Below are positions 1-7,511 of a DNA stretch of 64,000 bases, one piece after another; the first letter of the stretch is position 1, and every line of letters starts with the position of its first letter. Made by a program: the position numbers and the translations under genes. The notes below the pieces were generated by a model. The model was given only the letters and a program-made list of their open reading frames with translations, searched no databases and was not told the DNA's origin. This stretch comes from Pseudoduganella aquatica (lineage in GTDB: Bacteria > Pseudomonadota > Gammaproteobacteria > Burkholderiales > Burkholderiaceae_D). The stretch spans positions 22,926 through 86,925 of the forward strand of contig NZ_WWCU01000028.1 of NCBI RefSeq assembly GCF_009857595.1. Reading direction: 5' to 3'.

Positions 1-435
1 GACGGTGGTGACGTTGCTGGCGAAGCGCAGCGCCGCGTCCAGCGCCTGGTTCAGATTGCGGTCCTCGACGATCCAGGCCAGCGTGCCGGTGTGGGCGCCG
101 TAGGAGTCGAACGCCAGGCCGCCAGGCTGGCCGCCGTCGCCGTTGACCAGCATGGCGTCCACCGGCGCCACGCGCTCGGCATCCAGCGCACCCCATACCT
201 TCAGGGACGACAGCAAGTTGTTCGCGGTGTGGTTCAGCGCATAAACGCGCACGTCCCAGCTGGCCTGCACGGCCGGCTGGGACGGGGATGGGGACGACGG
301 AGGGCACAGCAAAGTGACGCTCTGCCCGGCCTGGGCGAATCCGAGCGCCGCCGTCTTGGCGATGGCGCCGTTGCCAACGATGCAAATATCGCTTTCAACA
401 ACGCGCTGCAAGGAGGGGGAAGTTGGGCTATTCAT
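1..435 (-). CDS. UbiH/UbiF/VisC-family FAD-dependent hydroxylase, N-terminal part (runs off window start)
   Basis: The N-terminal 145 codons are visible; the C-terminus lies beyond position 1. The protein starts MNSPTSPSLQ and carries a Rossmann-type FAD-binding start (DICIVGNGAIAKTAALGFA, about residues 16-34). A conserved RVYALNHTANNLL segment and DRNLNQAL follow, as in the UbiH/VisC family of ubiquinone-biosynthesis aromatic hydroxylases. These flavoenzymes hydroxylate the quinone ring using NAD(P)H and O2. Which ring position is modified (UbiH, UbiI, UbiF or UbiM type) cannot be told from this fragment. The first glycine motif is GxGxxA, slightly degenerate (GNGAIA). Confidence 0.75.
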   Translation of the reverse strand, partial: MNSPTSPSLQRVVESDICIVGNGAIAKTAALGFAQAGQSVTLLCPPSSPSPSQPAVQASWDVRVYALNHTANNLLSSLKVWGALDAERVAPVDAMLVNGDGGQPGGLAFDSYGAHTGTLAWIVEDRNLNQALDAALRFASNVTTV

Positions 436-479
436 CCGGCCATTATAGCGGCGGCGGCCTCTGCGCGGGCGCCGCCGCC

Positions 480-1430
480 CTACGCCGCCAGCGGCTGGGC
501 GGGGCCGTGGAAGCGCGGCAGCACAAACTCGGCGATTTCCTGCATCGCCTCGGCCACTGGGCGCTGGTTCTGGCGCAAATGCAGACCCATATGCTGCACC
601 CCGGCCGCCTGCAGCGCCTCCAGTTCCAGCAGCAGCCCCTTGCGGCCCACACGGCCGCCAAAGCGGTGGTAGCGCATCGGCGCGTCCGGGTCTTCCGCCA
701 GGTCCAGGTGGAAGAAGCTGATGTAAGGCTTGTCCGGCCCCGCCACCGCGCGCCAGGCTGCCGCGCGGCGCTGGTGGTCGTGCGGCATGCCGGGATAAGC
801 CAGGCAGCCGTCCATGTGCGCCCCCACCCACTCCGGCGTCTGCTGCGCCAGCCCGGCCACCAGCAGCGGCACCCGCATCTGCGCGGGACGCGGCAGCAGC
901 GCCACACCGGGCGGCAGCGCCGCAGCGCCCCAGTCGTGCACCATGGCCACCTGCTCGCGGAAGGCCGCGCCACGCGTATCGAAGTCGCGGCCGAAGACCG
1001 GATACTCCACCGGCCGGTCCCCGCTGGCCACGCCCAGCAGCAAGCGTCCGCCGCTCAGCTGGTCCACGCTGGCGGCCGACTTCAGGGTCAGCACCGGCTC
1101 GCGCAGCGGCAGCACCACGGCCGCCGTGCCCAGCAAGATCTCCTGCGTCACGCCGGCCAGGTAGCCGAGATAAGTAAAGGCCTCGAACACCTGCGCCGCG
1201 TCGCCAAAGGCCGGATCGTACAGCGGCACGTCGCGCACCCACAGGGCACGGTAGCCCAGCCGGTCGGCCAGCTTCGCCAGTTCCGCGTGGCGCCGCATGT
1301 CCGGCTCGCCCGGCACGCGCGCGGAGGCCCGATTCGCCGCCTGCCCCGCCATGGTCCAGTCGTTATCCAGCGGCAGTTCCAGCCCTACGCTGAAACCGCC
1401 CTGCTTCAGCTTATCCAGTGCGGAGTCCAT
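480..1430 (-). CDS. LLM-class (luciferase-like) flavin oxidoreductase
   Basis: This 316-aa protein is a bacterial-luciferase-like TIM-barrel flavoenzyme of the TIGR03571 type. Seen: SVGLELPLDNDW near the N-terminus, YRALWVRDVPLYDP, and the conserved SGGRLLLGVASGDRPVEYP flavin/phosphate-binding region in the middle. Such enzymes use reduced FMN or F420; FMN is expected in a betaproteobacterium. The substrate is unknown. A GTG twelve bases further upstream (1442) is in frame, but the ATG at 1430 has a GGGA ribosome-binding site and starts 2 bp after the stop of the aldo/keto reductase, so I chose it. The two genes form a tight reductase operon. Confidence 0.8.
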   Translation of the reverse strand: MDSALDKLKQGGFSVGLELPLDNDWTMAGQAANRASARVPGEPDMRRHAELAKLADRLGYRALWVRDVPLYDPAFGDAAQVFEAFTYLGYLAGVTQEILLGTAAVVLPLREPVLTLKSAASVDQLSGGRLLLGVASGDRPVEYPVFGRDFDTRGAAFREQVAMVHDWGAAALPPGVALLPRPAQMRVPLLVAGLAQQTPEWVGAHMDGCLAYPGMPHDHQRRAAAWRAVAGPDKPYISFFHLDLAEDPDAPMRYHRFGGRVGRKGLLLELEALQAAGVQHMGLHLRQNQRPVAEAMQEIAEFVLPRFHGPAQPLAA

Positions 1431-1432
1431 GA

Positions 1433-2245
1433 TTAATCCCACTGCGGCGCAATGCCGTCCGGATTGGCGATGCGCTCGTTGCGGTCCAGCGTGGCGATGG
1501 CGGCCATATCCTCGGCAGTCAGCACCAGTCCGCGCGCGGCCAGGTTGCTCTTCAAATTGGCGGGGCTGGTGGACGACGGGATCACCGCAAAGCCCTGCTG
1601 CAGCGACCAGGCCAGCGCCACCTGCGCCGGCGTGGCGTTGTGGCGGCGCGCGATGTCCACGATAAGCGGCTCCTGCATCACCTTGCCGTAGGCCAGCGGC
1701 ATGTAGGCGGTCAGGTGGATGCCCTGGCTGCGCGCGTACTCCAACGCCTTGCGGTTCTGCAGGAAGGGATGGATTTCAATCTGCTGCGTGGCGATCTGCG
1801 CCGCGCCGACCGCGTCCACAGCCTGCCGCAAATGCGCGACGGTGAAGTTGGACACGCCGATCTGCCGGGCCAGCCCCTGCTCCTTGGCTTCGGCCAGCGC
1901 CCCCATATATTCAGCCACCGGCACCGCATCGCCCGGCGACGGCCAATGGATCAGCGCCAGATCCAGCTGTTGCAGGCGCAGCTTGCGCAGGCTTTCCTTC
2001 AAACTGGGAATCAGCTTGCCGGCTTCCAGGCTGTCGATCCAGACCTTGGTGGTGACAAACAGCTCGCCGCGCGGCACGCCACTGTCGGCCATGGCCTGGC
2101 CCACTTCCGCTTCGTTGCCGTAGATTTGCGCCGTATCGATATGGCGGTAGCCCGCTGCCAGGCCGTTGCGCACCGAGTCGATAACGATCTGGCCTTGCAG
2201 GCGGAAGGTGCCGAGGCCGATGGCGGGGATGGTGGTGTGAGACAT
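1433..2245 (-). CDS. dkgB: Aldo/keto reductase, DkgB (2,5-diketo-D-gluconate reductase B) type
   Basis: At 270 aa this follows E. coli DkgB nearly end to end (IPAIGLGTFRLQ at the start, NPDGIAPQWD at the end). The aldo/keto-reductase catalytic tetrad is visible: D37 and Y42 in HIDTAQIYGNE, K67 in TTKVW and H100 in LIHWP. The NADPH-binding region IPSSTSPANLKSN lies near residue 225. These enzymes reduce small aldehydes and ketones such as methylglyoxal or 2,5-diketogluconate with NADPH in the cytosol. The start ATG has an AGGAAA ribosome-binding site. It is the first gene of a two-gene operon with the LLM oxidoreductase. Confidence 0.88.
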   Translation of the reverse strand: MSHTTIPAIGLGTFRLQGQIVIDSVRNGLAAGYRHIDTAQIYGNEAEVGQAMADSGVPRGELFVTTKVWIDSLEAGKLIPSLKESLRKLRLQQLDLALIHWPSPGDAVPVAEYMGALAEAKEQGLARQIGVSNFTVAHLRQAVDAVGAAQIATQQIEIHPFLQNRKALEYARSQGIHLTAYMPLAYGKVMQEPLIVDIARRHNATPAQVALAWSLQQGFAVIPSSTSPANLKSNLAARGLVLTAEDMAAIATLDRNERIANPDGIAPQWD

Positions 2246-2368
2246 GAGGTTTTCCTTTCAGGTTGATGGCTCACACTATGCGCTCACCCTTTGTTGAGAA
2301 AAACCCCAGAAACCTCAAAAAATATTTGCCCTCAAGTCAAAGAAAGCCATGCCGATCCAAAAAGCCCC

Positions 2369-2396
2369 TTGCATGTAGAAAATGATCTGCTATAGT
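2369..2396 (+). promoter_or_regulatory. Sigma-70 promoter of tRNA-Phe (first copy)
   Basis: A -35 box TTGCAT (2369-2374) and a -10 box TATAGT (2391-2396), 16 bp apart, lie directly upstream of the tRNA. Confidence 0.6.
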
Positions 2397-2406
2397 TCTG
2401 CACCTT

Positions 2407-2482
2407 GGCCTGGTAGCTCAGTTGGTAGAGCAGAGGATTGAAAATCCTTGTGTCGGTGGTTCGATTCCGCCCCGGGCCACCA
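2407..2482 (+). tRNA. tRNA-Phe (GAA), intact copy that carries the island
   Basis: The 76-nt cloverleaf includes an encoded CCA end. The acceptor stem GGCCTGG pairs with CCGGGCC (one T-G pair), the anticodon loop is TTGAAAA with anticodon GAA, and the T-loop is TTCGATT. It is identical over all 76 nt to the copy at 23350-23425. Its 3' 45 nt recur twice downstream, which marks this gene as an integration site whose 3' half is restored by the incoming element. Confidence 0.97.
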
Positions 2483-2486
2483 AGAA
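2438..2486 (+). repeat. attL-like copy 1 of the 49-bp tRNA-Phe 3' repeat
   Basis: The repeat runs from TTGAAAATCC in the anticodon loop through CACCAAGAA just past the tRNA end. The same 49 bp occur exactly at 3482-3530, 18136-18184 and inside the second tRNA-Phe at 23350. Confidence 0.85.
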
Positions 2487-2497
2487 CATACCTCGCG

Positions 2498-2527
2498 AAA
2501 CGCCGATCCATGCAGATCGGCGTTTTT
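2498..2527 (+). terminator. Rho-independent terminator after tRNA-Phe
   Basis: The stem CGCCGATC / GATCGGCG has a CATGCA loop and is followed by TTTTTG. Diverged versions of this hairpin with the same CATGC loop core follow the two other att repeats. Confidence 0.8.
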
Positions 2528-2835
2528 GTTTCCGGAACAGGAAGTCCTCGTGTCCGGTCTATTTCCGTTCACCCTTGATCATTGCCATCCGTTGAGCGTC
2601 GAGCAGATCTCTCACTTTGTAGCGCTCGGCCTACAATTTTGAATACCAAGAAACATTTTCAAAAATAACAAAAATAGTTATTGCAAATACATCATTCATG
2701 GTGGTAGTGTTGCCTACGCACCCCAAATCATTTCGGGGAAAACCGAAGTCTCTTTCTACGGTCATTTTCCGCGATAAATTGGTCAGCTGTGCGCTCTTGC
2801 CACTCTATCTTCTGCAGCTAACTGCGCATAAAATT
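2528..2835. other. Intergenic, no gene supported
   Basis: About 300 bp of AT-rich sequence. The following small gene can be extended upstream in frame to 2698, but the extension lacks a ribosome-binding site and precedes a clear signal peptide, so I treat it as non-coding. Confidence 0.5.
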
Positions 2836-3096
2836 ATGAAAAAGATATTTCTAGCATTGCTATTTTTTGCTTCATCTTTTGCTTACGCAGCTGGAGAGTA
2901 TTGCACGTCTTCTATATCCAACTGCCAAGCTGGAGATATCATTGTAGTGGGCGGTGATGATATACCAAGATATTGTGACTTTAGCCAAGCCATTGTTTCG
3001 ATTAGAGTTGTCCACAACAAAGTTGAAAAGAATGGGACATCAATCTCGATAAATATTGTTTCGTGCGTTTACACGGGAAATGATAGGAAAAAGTAA
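2836..3096 (+). CDS. Small secreted protein of unknown function (86 aa)
   Basis: I do not recognise this protein. It starts MKKIFLALLFFASSFAYA, a clean Sec signal peptide with probable cleavage at AYA-A. The predicted mature part is about 67 aa and has four cysteines (EYC, NCQ, RYCD, SCVY), which could form two disulfides in the periplasm. It lies 66 bp upstream of the Cys-rich small gene on the same strand, so the two may be co-transcribed. Its base composition is far more AT-rich than the backbone, a sign of transfer. Confidence 0.6.
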   Translation: MKKIFLALLFFASSFAYAAGEYCTSSISNCQAGDIIVVGGDDIPRYCDFSQAIVSIRVVHNKVEKNGTSISINIVSCVYTGNDRKK

Positions 3097-3162
3097 ACTT
3101 CTTAGTATGGACTGCATAAATGGAAGTCAATTTATAGTAGTAACAAAAATAGGAGAAATATC

Positions 3163-3396
3163 GTGGATGATGGGAAATTTCAAGAGGCTGTAAATGCTGC
3201 GATTAATGCGGCGCAACGGGTCATGTTTGATGCTGGGGTAACGGACTTGGTTGTCCACCAGCTTGGATTTTCGAAAGTGGCAGATATTAAAGCAGGAAAA
3301 AAAGACTTGAAAGTGGATGTCGTTTTTGGATGCCCATGCTGGGATTGCACTCAAGGTGGCGGGCCATGCATCTGCAACGGCCCAGCATGTCATTGA
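3163..3396 (+). CDS. Small protein with six-cysteine C-terminal tail (77 aa; possible peptide precursor)
   Basis: I do not recognise this family. The start is GTG with a strong AGGAGA ribosome-binding site 6-7 bp upstream. Residues 1-55 form a soluble, helix-prone region (KFQEAVNAAINAAQRV). The last 21 residues hold six cysteines (C57, C59, C62, C69, C71, C76) in the pattern CPCWDC-TQGGGP-CIC-NGPACH. A leader-like N-terminus with a short Cys/Gly-rich tail resembles ribosomally made, modified peptide precursors, but a small metal-binding protein is equally possible. No modifying enzyme is adjacent; the nearest radical SAM gene is 12 kb away in the next unit. Confidence 0.6.
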   Translation: MDDGKFQEAVNAAINAAQRVMFDAGVTDLVVHQLGFSKVADIKAGKKDLKVDVVFGCPCWDCTQGGGPCICNGPACH

Positions 3397-3481
3397 GGGG
3401 GGGTAAGTATGGTGACTAGTACTCTTTAACACCGAATATCTATTGAAGCGGTATCAAAGAAGAGAATACTAGAGACCATCC

Positions 3482-3530
3482 TTGAAAATCCTTGTGTCGG
3501 TGGTTCGATTCCGCCCCGGGCCACCAAGAA
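3482..3530 (+). repeat. att-like copy 2 of the tRNA-Phe 3' repeat (junction of units 1 and 2)
   Basis: The same 49 bp as at 2438-2486, but without the 5' half of the tRNA. It cannot encode a functional tRNA. It marks the junction between two tandem insertions. Confidence 0.85.
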
Positions 3531-3540
3531 TAAAAAGTGA

Positions 3541-3568
3541 AAACGCCGACCCATGCTGGTCGGCGTTC
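3541..3568 (+). terminator. Hairpin after att copy 2
   Basis: AACGCCGACC / GGTCGGCGTT with a CATGCT loop. It is homologous to the hairpins at 2498 and 18197, with stem changes compensated on both arms. The T-tract is weak (TTCGTTC). Confidence 0.6.
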
Positions 3569-3635
3569 GTTCTATCCTTACGCTCACGCAGTCCTCCGGT
3601 CCATTCCCGGCTCGCGCCTCGCCACGCCCCGCTAC

Positions 3636-3708
3636 CGACCTAATCGTCCAAGTGTCCGGCGCGCCCCCTCGCATCGCAGAGCTGATTACGGCCGACCAAA
3701 TCGTCCAA
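3636..3708 (+). repeat. Two direct copies of a 16-bp repeat CGACCWAATCGTCCAA
   Basis: Copies lie at 3636-3651 (W=T) and 3693-3708 (W=A). A third copy lies at 4285-4300, on the far side of the gene at 3859. The second and third copies stay similar for about 12 further bases (CG-CCATC-TCT). Confidence 0.6.
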
Positions 3709-3858
3709 ACGACCATCTTCTATTCTGTCTCGTAGGTCCGAAGGAGGCGTTCACTCGGCCATTCCATGCAAACTAAGTCTAAGTCATTGCAACAACGGCT
3801 ACACTAATCTAATACTCTACCGTTTTCACCTTGCAAATCTGAATAAGGACGACTCACT

Positions 3859-4272
3859 ATGAACTGGGATCTAACATTCTCACAATTCAAGATTTATGGG
3901 CCTGACCATCCAGAAAATATTGATTTTGATAATACTTTTCCTAACGGAGCGTTTATCGCTTTTCTGCCAGTGTTAAGCTTGCCGCAAACCATCAACGCAG
4001 GCAGAGTTTTCCTTGATAAAGATGAAATATTGAAAAATGTGAGCGGAGCAAAATGGGAACGCCTAAAAGTTCATGTCTCTAACGATGGTAAGCTGAGCCC
4101 TCCGTGGGGGCTGCTTAATAATACAGATAAACTTACAATTCCACAGGGATGTCATAGGTTTCATTATGCGATTCTAAATGACATTGAGATGCTTCCTGTG
4201 GTCGTAAATGCGCCGGATGCCTTATTCCTCAAGGAGAAATTCCAAATAACGATCCAAGCAATGGCGGCTTAG
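3859..4272 (+). CDS. Hypothetical protein (137 aa), island cargo
   Basis: I do not recognise this protein. It begins MNWDLTFSQFKIYGPDHPEN after an AAGGAC ribosome-binding site. It has no signal peptide and no membrane segment, and reads as a small beta-rich globular domain (GAFIAFLPVLSLPQTI, GCHRFHYAILND). It is AT-rich, stands alone on the plus strand and converges with the defence operon across a shared hairpin. It is bracketed by direct 16-bp repeats (3693-3708 and 4285-4300), which suggests it was acquired as a separate piece. Confidence 0.55.
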   Translation: MNWDLTFSQFKIYGPDHPENIDFDNTFPNGAFIAFLPVLSLPQTINAGRVFLDKDEILKNVSGAKWERLKVHVSNDGKLSPPWGLLNNTDKLTIPQGCHRFHYAILNDIEMLPVVVNAPDALFLKEKFQITIQAMAA

Positions 4273-4284
4273 TTCCACTAAACT

Positions 4285-4300
4285 CGACCAAATCGTCCAA
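4285..4300 (+). repeat. Third copy of the CGACCAAATCGTCCAA repeat
   Basis: Identical to the copy at 3693-3708. Together they flank the 3859-4272 gene in direct orientation. Confidence 0.6.
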
Positions 4301-4350
4301 TCGCCCATCATCTGCCAATATTCTACACATGGGGGCTCGATCAATAAAAC

Positions 4351-4383
4351 AATGGCTCACGCAAATTTTCCGCGTAAGCCATT
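4351..4383. terminator. Bidirectional hairpin between convergent genes
   Basis: AATGGCT-ACGC and GCGT-AGCCATT form a stem around an AAATTTTCC loop. It sits between the 3859 gene and the res stop codon, so it could end both transcripts. Confidence 0.5.
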
Positions 4384-4423
4384 CCGTTTCAGCTCCGGCC
4401 CGAACCAAGACACTATTTTTTCC

Positions 4424-7400
4424 CTATTTCACCAGCTCCATTAGTTTCCCGAAGTTATTCACCACGTCATAGCGTACATTCTCAGGCGCATACCGTTTGT
4501 TAATCTCGGTAAAGAATTTCCGGGCACAGTCGATTTTCGTTTGCTCGATAGGCGTGAGGCTCATTGATGACATTGAACCCTTTGTTTCAGCCACGAAGTA
4601 GACGTGTTTGACGGCACCTTCCTTAAACGAAATTGCCCAGTCCGGATTGTAATCGCCTACGGGCGTAGGGATTAGGAAGCCGCGAGGTAGCTTGGCGTAG
4701 ACGATCACATCAGTGCAGGTATCCAGTTCCTTAACGAAATCACGTTCGACGTTGGAGTCTGTCAACACATAGTCGTAAATGTGGCGCTGGAGCTTATTTC
4801 CGGCTTTGCTAAAGTCCTGCTTGGTCTGTCCGGAGGTGAAGATGTCCAGGTCAAACTTATCTTCGACAGGATCATAGGCCAGGTGCTCGATAATCACTGT
4901 GGCCTTCTGCTCATTGATCAGCCGATTCGCTTCCGCAATGAAATTCTCAGGATTGGTCTTGAACTGCCCAAAAACTGCCATGTTTATTCCACGCAGGATG
5001 TCCGCCACGGTTCGCCGCGTTAACTGCGTACCCTCGGCCAACTTCCCGATCAAATCATACTTCACCGCTGAATGGATGGAATTGCCATTCGTTTCAACAA
5101 TCGAATCCTGAAGAACGAAAGCTGTTCCATCTTTGAGCCCGTCAATCGTCACCTGTGAGGACTGAGAGCCGCGCTGGATGGTGTACTGCAAAGGCGTCAC
5201 ACGTAAATGCTCATCCAAGGCTTTGACTGCTTTGGTGACAAGCTCATCTGAGTCGAAGTGCACATTGTAGGCAGCCTTTCGGTTAATCCTAGACCAAAGC
5301 GCTTTGAATTCTTGCTTCTCAAAGTTGGCGTTGGGCTCCAGCTTCTTCGCCTTTCGACCATCTTCCGGCTGCACAATCTGGGCTTCGGTAAATACACTGT
5401 CGATCAGCTCGAAAACCTGCTCTGCATGGGGCTGCAACTCGTCCGGCAATGCTTCCAATGTACCGGCCTTCTTGGCCTGATGATACTTCTCAGTGATATT
5501 GCGCTTCTTATCAACGTAGCCATTCTGAATCAGATAGAACTCAATGTCCGTAGCCCGGTCTTCGGAAACCGTAATCGGGCCATCCGTAGTGTTGAACACC
5601 TTGCCAGTGAAGTACGCCTTGTCTGCCACACGCGGGCGAGCCGACAGCGATTCGCTAATGTCCTTTTGCAGGGCCGCAACGAAGTCCTTGTAGCTTTCGC
5701 TCGCGACCACGGTCAGAACGTTGATGTCGTGAACGATGGATGGATGATCCATCCGGTCGCCAAGCTGGTTCACCGAAAGACGAAGACCCCGACCAACTTC
5801 CTGCCGACGAGAAATTGTGTTGTCACTGTGCTTTAGGGCACAGATGACAAACACGTTCGGGTTATCCCAGCCTTCACGGAGGGCTGAATGCGAGAAGATG
5901 AAGCGTACCGGCTCGCTAAGGGATAGCAGGCGCTCCTTGTCCTTCAGTATCAGGTCATAGGCGTCAACATCGTCGGCCTCGGTGGCCTTCTTTCCCATTT
6001 CCGGGTCAACCAGTTTCTTGGTCCTCTTGTCGATCGAGAAATAGCCACTGTGGGTTTTCTCGACGGCAATGCCCTTTAGGTGCTTGATATAGAGCGTTTC
6101 ATCCAGGTCAAGCACTTCGTTCAGGTAGAACTGATATTCTTCTTCGAACACGCGCGCGTACTCCCCCTTTTCATCGGCTGCGCTGTAGTCGCGGTACTTT
6201 GCAACCTCGTCGATGAAAAATAGCGTCAGCACTTTGACGCCTTGCTGGAACAAAGCCTGCTCCTTGTCGAAGTGGGCTTTGATCGCCTCTCTGATCTGTA
6301 TGCGGCGAAGCGCAGCTTCGTTAACGTCGCCATCAGCTTCGCCTACCAATAGCTCGACGCCGTTGGTGAAGCTCAGGGTATCGGTGATGGCGTTAATGTC
6401 TGACACCACATAACCCCGATATTGATCCAGTTCGTTCGACAACACGAAAAGGTTATCCCCCTTGGACAACTTGCGTACCACACGCTTGATCTGGCCGCTA
6501 GCGAGCTTCAGCTCGAACTCGACGCGCGCCTCGGGTGGCTTCTTGGTGGAAACGTCGACGCTCTGTAGGTAGAGGTAGGCATTGGTGCCCGCTAAGCCCT
6601 TGACTGAGATGCCACGCACCGCAATCTTCTTGACCAGCTTCTGATTATAGGCGTCCAGCGCGTCCAGGCGGTGAATCTTGTTGTGCGTGGTCTTGTGCGT
6701 GGCGGAGTAACGCAAGACCATCAATGGCTTGAAATTAACCAGCGAATCCAGCGTCTTGCCGCCTTCCATCTTCTGTGGTTCGTCTAGGATGAGGATGGGA
6801 CGATTAGCGCTGATCACATCAATCGGCTTGCGTGACTGGAAGTCGTCCAGCTCCTCATAGATGCGGCGAGCATCCTTCCCCGTCGCATTGAAGGCCTGAA
6901 CGTTAATAACCATGACGTTGATGCCCGCATCGGACGAAAAACTCTCCAGATGGTGCAGCGCTTTGGAGTTGTAGATGAAGAAACGGGCCTTCTTCTGGTA
7001 CGTCTCCAGAAAATGATCTGACGTAATTTCCAACGACTTGGCGACGCCTTCACGGATGGCGATGCTAGGTACGACGATGATAAACTTGCTCCAACCATAC
7101 TGCTTGTTCAGCTCGAAGATCGACTTGATGTAGCAATAGGTCTTGCCCGTGCCAGTTTCCATCTCGATGTCGAGATTAACCTTGCTCACCTTGGTTTTTA
7201 CCAATTCGGAAGACACCGGCAGGTTCTGCAAACGCTGCACCTGCTGGATGTTGTCCAGCAGTGCAGATTCAGACAAAATCACATCGGCGTTGCGGAATGC
7301 GGCCTCCTGGTCTACGACCGTGCCTACATCCGCCTCCAAATCGAAGGCGGACTGAGGGCTAGCAGGTGCTTCTTTCTTCTCGCCTGGATCAAGGCGATAG

Positions 7401-7501
7401 CGAACCCCGCCATACTGCGGCGTTTGCCCATTGAAGCAAGCCACCACAGCCTGAACGGCAGCGGTCTGGTAGGGTTGAGTCTTGAATTTCAGTTTCATCA
7501 C
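4424..7501 (-). CDS. res: Type III-like restriction enzyme Res subunit (DEAD/DEAH helicase plus PD-(D/E)xK nuclease)
   Basis: At 1025 aa it has the usual length of a type III Res subunit. Walker A is METGTGKT (114-121), the DEAD-type box is DEPQ (240-243) and motif III is SAT (266-268). Motif VI lies in RRQEVGRGLRLS. The C-terminal nuclease has a PD...ExK signature: D954 in NPDW, then E972-T-K974. With Mod it would recognise an asymmetric site and cleave unmodified DNA after ATP-driven sliding or translocation. It is the last gene of the operon, 10 bp after mod. The first codons are MMKLKFKTQPYQTAA; the first or second ATG could be used. Confidence 0.9.
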   Translation of the reverse strand: MMKLKFKTQPYQTAAVQAVVACFNGQTPQYGGVRYRLDPGEKKEAPASPQSAFDLEADVGTVVDQEAAFRNADVILSESALLDNIQQVQRLQNLPVSSELVKTKVSKVNLDIEMETGTGKTYCYIKSIFELNKQYGWSKFIIVVPSIAIREGVAKSLEITSDHFLETYQKKARFFIYNSKALHHLESFSSDAGINVMVINVQAFNATGKDARRIYEELDDFQSRKPIDVISANRPILILDEPQKMEGGKTLDSLVNFKPLMVLRYSATHKTTHNKIHRLDALDAYNQKLVKKIAVRGISVKGLAGTNAYLYLQSVDVSTKKPPEARVEFELKLASGQIKRVVRKLSKGDNLFVLSNELDQYRGYVVSDINAITDTLSFTNGVELLVGEADGDVNEAALRRIQIREAIKAHFDKEQALFQQGVKVLTLFFIDEVAKYRDYSAADEKGEYARVFEEEYQFYLNEVLDLDETLYIKHLKGIAVEKTHSGYFSIDKRTKKLVDPEMGKKATEADDVDAYDLILKDKERLLSLSEPVRFIFSHSALREGWDNPNVFVICALKHSDNTISRRQEVGRGLRLSVNQLGDRMDHPSIVHDINVLTVVASESYKDFVAALQKDISESLSARPRVADKAYFTGKVFNTTDGPITVSEDRATDIEFYLIQNGYVDKKRNITEKYHQAKKAGTLEALPDELQPHAEQVFELIDSVFTEAQIVQPEDGRKAKKLEPNANFEKQEFKALWSRINRKAAYNVHFDSDELVTKAVKALDEHLRVTPLQYTIQRGSQSSQVTIDGLKDGTAFVLQDSIVETNGNSIHSAVKYDLIGKLAEGTQLTRRTVADILRGINMAVFGQFKTNPENFIAEANRLINEQKATVIIEHLAYDPVEDKFDLDIFTSGQTKQDFSKAGNKLQRHIYDYVLTDSNVERDFVKELDTCTDVIVYAKLPRGFLIPTPVGDYNPDWAISFKEGAVKHVYFVAETKGSMSSMSLTPIEQTKIDCARKFFTEINKRYAPENVRYDVVNNFGKLMELVK

Positions 7502-7511
7502 CCCGCCCCCT

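Larger units (their letters stand above)
2487..3530 (+). mobile_element. Small tRNA-Phe insertion unit 1 (~1 kb cassette)
   Basis: This segment lies between the first and second 49-bp att-like repeats. It is clearly AT-rich compared with the flanking backbone and carries only two small plus-strand genes (2836 and 3163). No integrase, relaxase or replication gene is seen. It looks like a cargo-only cassette inserted at the tRNA 3' end, or the residue of a larger element. Confidence 0.6.

Noticed and set aside
3482..3530. A third tRNA-Phe gene
   Set aside because: Only the 3' 45 nt of the tRNA are present; acceptor 5' arm and D-arm are missing. The same holds for 18136-18184.
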